Shown one piece after another: positions 24,108-24,958 of a DNA stretch of 24,958 nt. Made by a program: the position numbers and the translations under genes. The stretch spans positions 1 through 24,958 of the forward strand of contig JBMFXG010000012.1 in NCBI GenBank assembly GCA_049964535.1, given 5' to 3'. This stretch comes from JAJYZP01 sp049964535 (lineage in GTDB: Bacteria > Actinomycetota > Acidimicrobiia > Acidimicrobiales > Acidimicrobiaceae). The notes below the pieces were generated by a model. The model was not told the origin of the DNA and searched no databases. It worked only from the letters and a program-made list of their open reading frames with translations. Every line of letters begins with the position of its first letter. Position 1 is the stretch's first letter.

Positions 24108-24958
24108 TATCCCTCTGGGATCGGTTGATCAAGAACTGCCAAGAGTCGAGCTTGGGTCTCCTCTTTGCCCAACAGCACGATTGATTCGAATAGTGGTGGA
24201 CCAATTCGTCGTCCCGTGAGCGCTATGCGAATCGGAGCTTGAAGCTTGCGCAGCGATGTCTCCCGCTCCGCTGCGAGCTCTCGAAGTTTATTCTCGATCT
24301 CCAGTGGTTCCCAGGGTTCAACATCGCTCAAGAGCCCGAGCGTCATCTCCACAGACGTACGATCCTGAGCGGTAAGCGGCTGCGCTGAGAGGGCCTCGAG
24401 CGATGGTGCCCGAAAGAGGAACTCGGTCATCTCTACTACCTCGGCCATCAGCGAGATCCGCTCTTGGACGAGGGGTGCTATCGCGGCGAGAGTCCGCACG
24501 TTCTCCTCGGTCGGCTCCCACCAGATTGTTCCCTCAAGGACTCGAATCGCTCGTTCGACAAAACGAGCGGGATCCATAACCGAGATATAGTGCTTGTTGA
24601 AGTGAGTCATTTTCACGACATCGAAGAAGGCGGGTGAGTGACCGACCCGATCGAAGCTAAAGCTCTCCAACATCTCCAATCTCGTAAAGAACTCTCGGTT
24701 CCCACCTGGACTCCACCCAAGCAATGCAAGGTAGTTGCACATCGCCTCTGGAAGAAATCCTTGATCACGAAAGTCCTCAACCGCTACTCGATCACGCCGC
24801 TTGGAGAGTTTGAGACGACTCTCGTTGACGAGAACCGGAAGATGAGCGAAGACGGGAACCTGCTCTCCCCGAGCGAGATAGAGCATGACCGCCTTTGGTG
24901 TAGTCGGCAAGTGCTCCTCAGCTCGAACGACATGAGTGATATGAAAGTCCACGTCATC
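24107..24958 (-). CDS. gltX: Glutamyl-tRNA synthetase, C-terminal part (N-terminus off window)
   Basis: 283 codons are visible; the frame is open through the right edge, so the Rossmann half with the HIGH motif is missing. The visible part starts inside DDVDFHITHVVRAEEHLPTT, the standard GluRS segment. It contains the class I signature as RLKLSKRRD (KLSKR in place of KMSKS), then the helical anticodon-binding half with AMCNYLALLGWSPGG and ALTGRRIGPPLFESIVLLG near the end. The enzyme charges tRNA-Glu, and in organisms without GlnRS also mischarges tRNA-Gln for conversion by GatCAB. Both of those tRNA genes lie downstream on the same strand. Whether this one is non-discriminating cannot be read from this part alone. 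Confidence 0.95.
   Translation of the reverse strand, partial: DDVDFHITHVVRAEEHLPTTPKAVMLYLARGEQVPVFAHLPVLVNESRLKLSKRRDRVAVEDFRDQGFLPEAMCNYLALLGWSPGGNREFFTRLEMLESFSFDRVGHSPAFFDVVKMTHFNKHYISVMDPARFVERAIRVLEGTIWWEPTEENVRTLAAIAPLVQERISLMAEVVEMTEFLFRAPSLEALSAQPLTAQDRTSVEMTLGLLSDVEPWEPLEIENKLRELAAERETSLRKLQAPIRIALTGRRIGPPLFESIVLLGKEETQARLLAVLDQPIPEG

Noticed and set aside
1..24958. CRISPR array, insertion sequence or prophage
   Set aside because: No regularly spaced repeats, transposase motifs, terminal inverted repeats with target duplications, or phage genes were seen on either strand.

Overview
The window looks like chromosomal DNA of a moderate-GC actinobacterium; an acidimicrobial relative is my guess, not a demonstrated assignment. 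Support comes from a PPOX/F420-type oxidoreductase, DUF1707 and LapA-domain membrane proteins, glutamyl-tRNA synthetase linked to tRNA-Gln and tRNA-Glu, and several genes whose start codon lies about 6 nt after a TANNNT -10 box (a leaderless-mRNA signature). Roughly a quarter of the window is non-coding, in unusually long spacers.

Positions 1-7485 (all minus strand) form a surface-glycan/modified-peptide island. In transcription order it holds a GT4 glycosyltransferase, a double glycosyltransferase (DXD sugar-transferase domain fused to a GT4-like domain), a PqqD-like peptide-binding protein, a small Tat-signal protein whose tail carries five [FYR][FYL][GP]NQ repeats, a GT2-TPR glycosyltransferase, and a large exported right-handed beta-helix protein that runs off the left edge. 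The layout suggests a secreted, possibly glycosylated, ribosomally made peptide; this is the best candidate here for an undescribed system.

Positions 8898-10816 (minus) hold a class IV aminotransferase (PabC-like) and an XdhC-family molybdoenzyme maturation factor. Positions 11234-14459 (minus) hold an SDR dehydrogenase, 3-methylaspartate ammonia-lyase and a family III CoA-transferase, joined by two ATGA overlaps. A divergent MaoC hydratase follows at 15613-16128. Together the enzymes can take 3-methylaspartate to mesaconate, mesaconyl-CoA and a hydroxyacyl-CoA, which are the middle steps of the methylaspartate route known from haloarchaea and glutamate-fermenting bacteria. Glutamate mutase and the final lyase are not in the window.

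Positions 17150-22407 hold housekeeping and envelope genes: a PPOX oxidoreductase, release factor 3 (prfC), a DUF1707 membrane protein, a LapA-domain membrane protein and a Ser/Thr-rich lipoprotein. Positions 23174-24958 (minus) hold the C-terminal part of gltX, a DUF218 (YdcF/SanA-like) membrane protein overlapping it by 1 nt, then tRNA-Gln(CUG) and tRNA-Glu(CUC).

The long spacers contain inverted repeats, short direct repeats and stop-free stretches in shifting frames that may be decayed genes.
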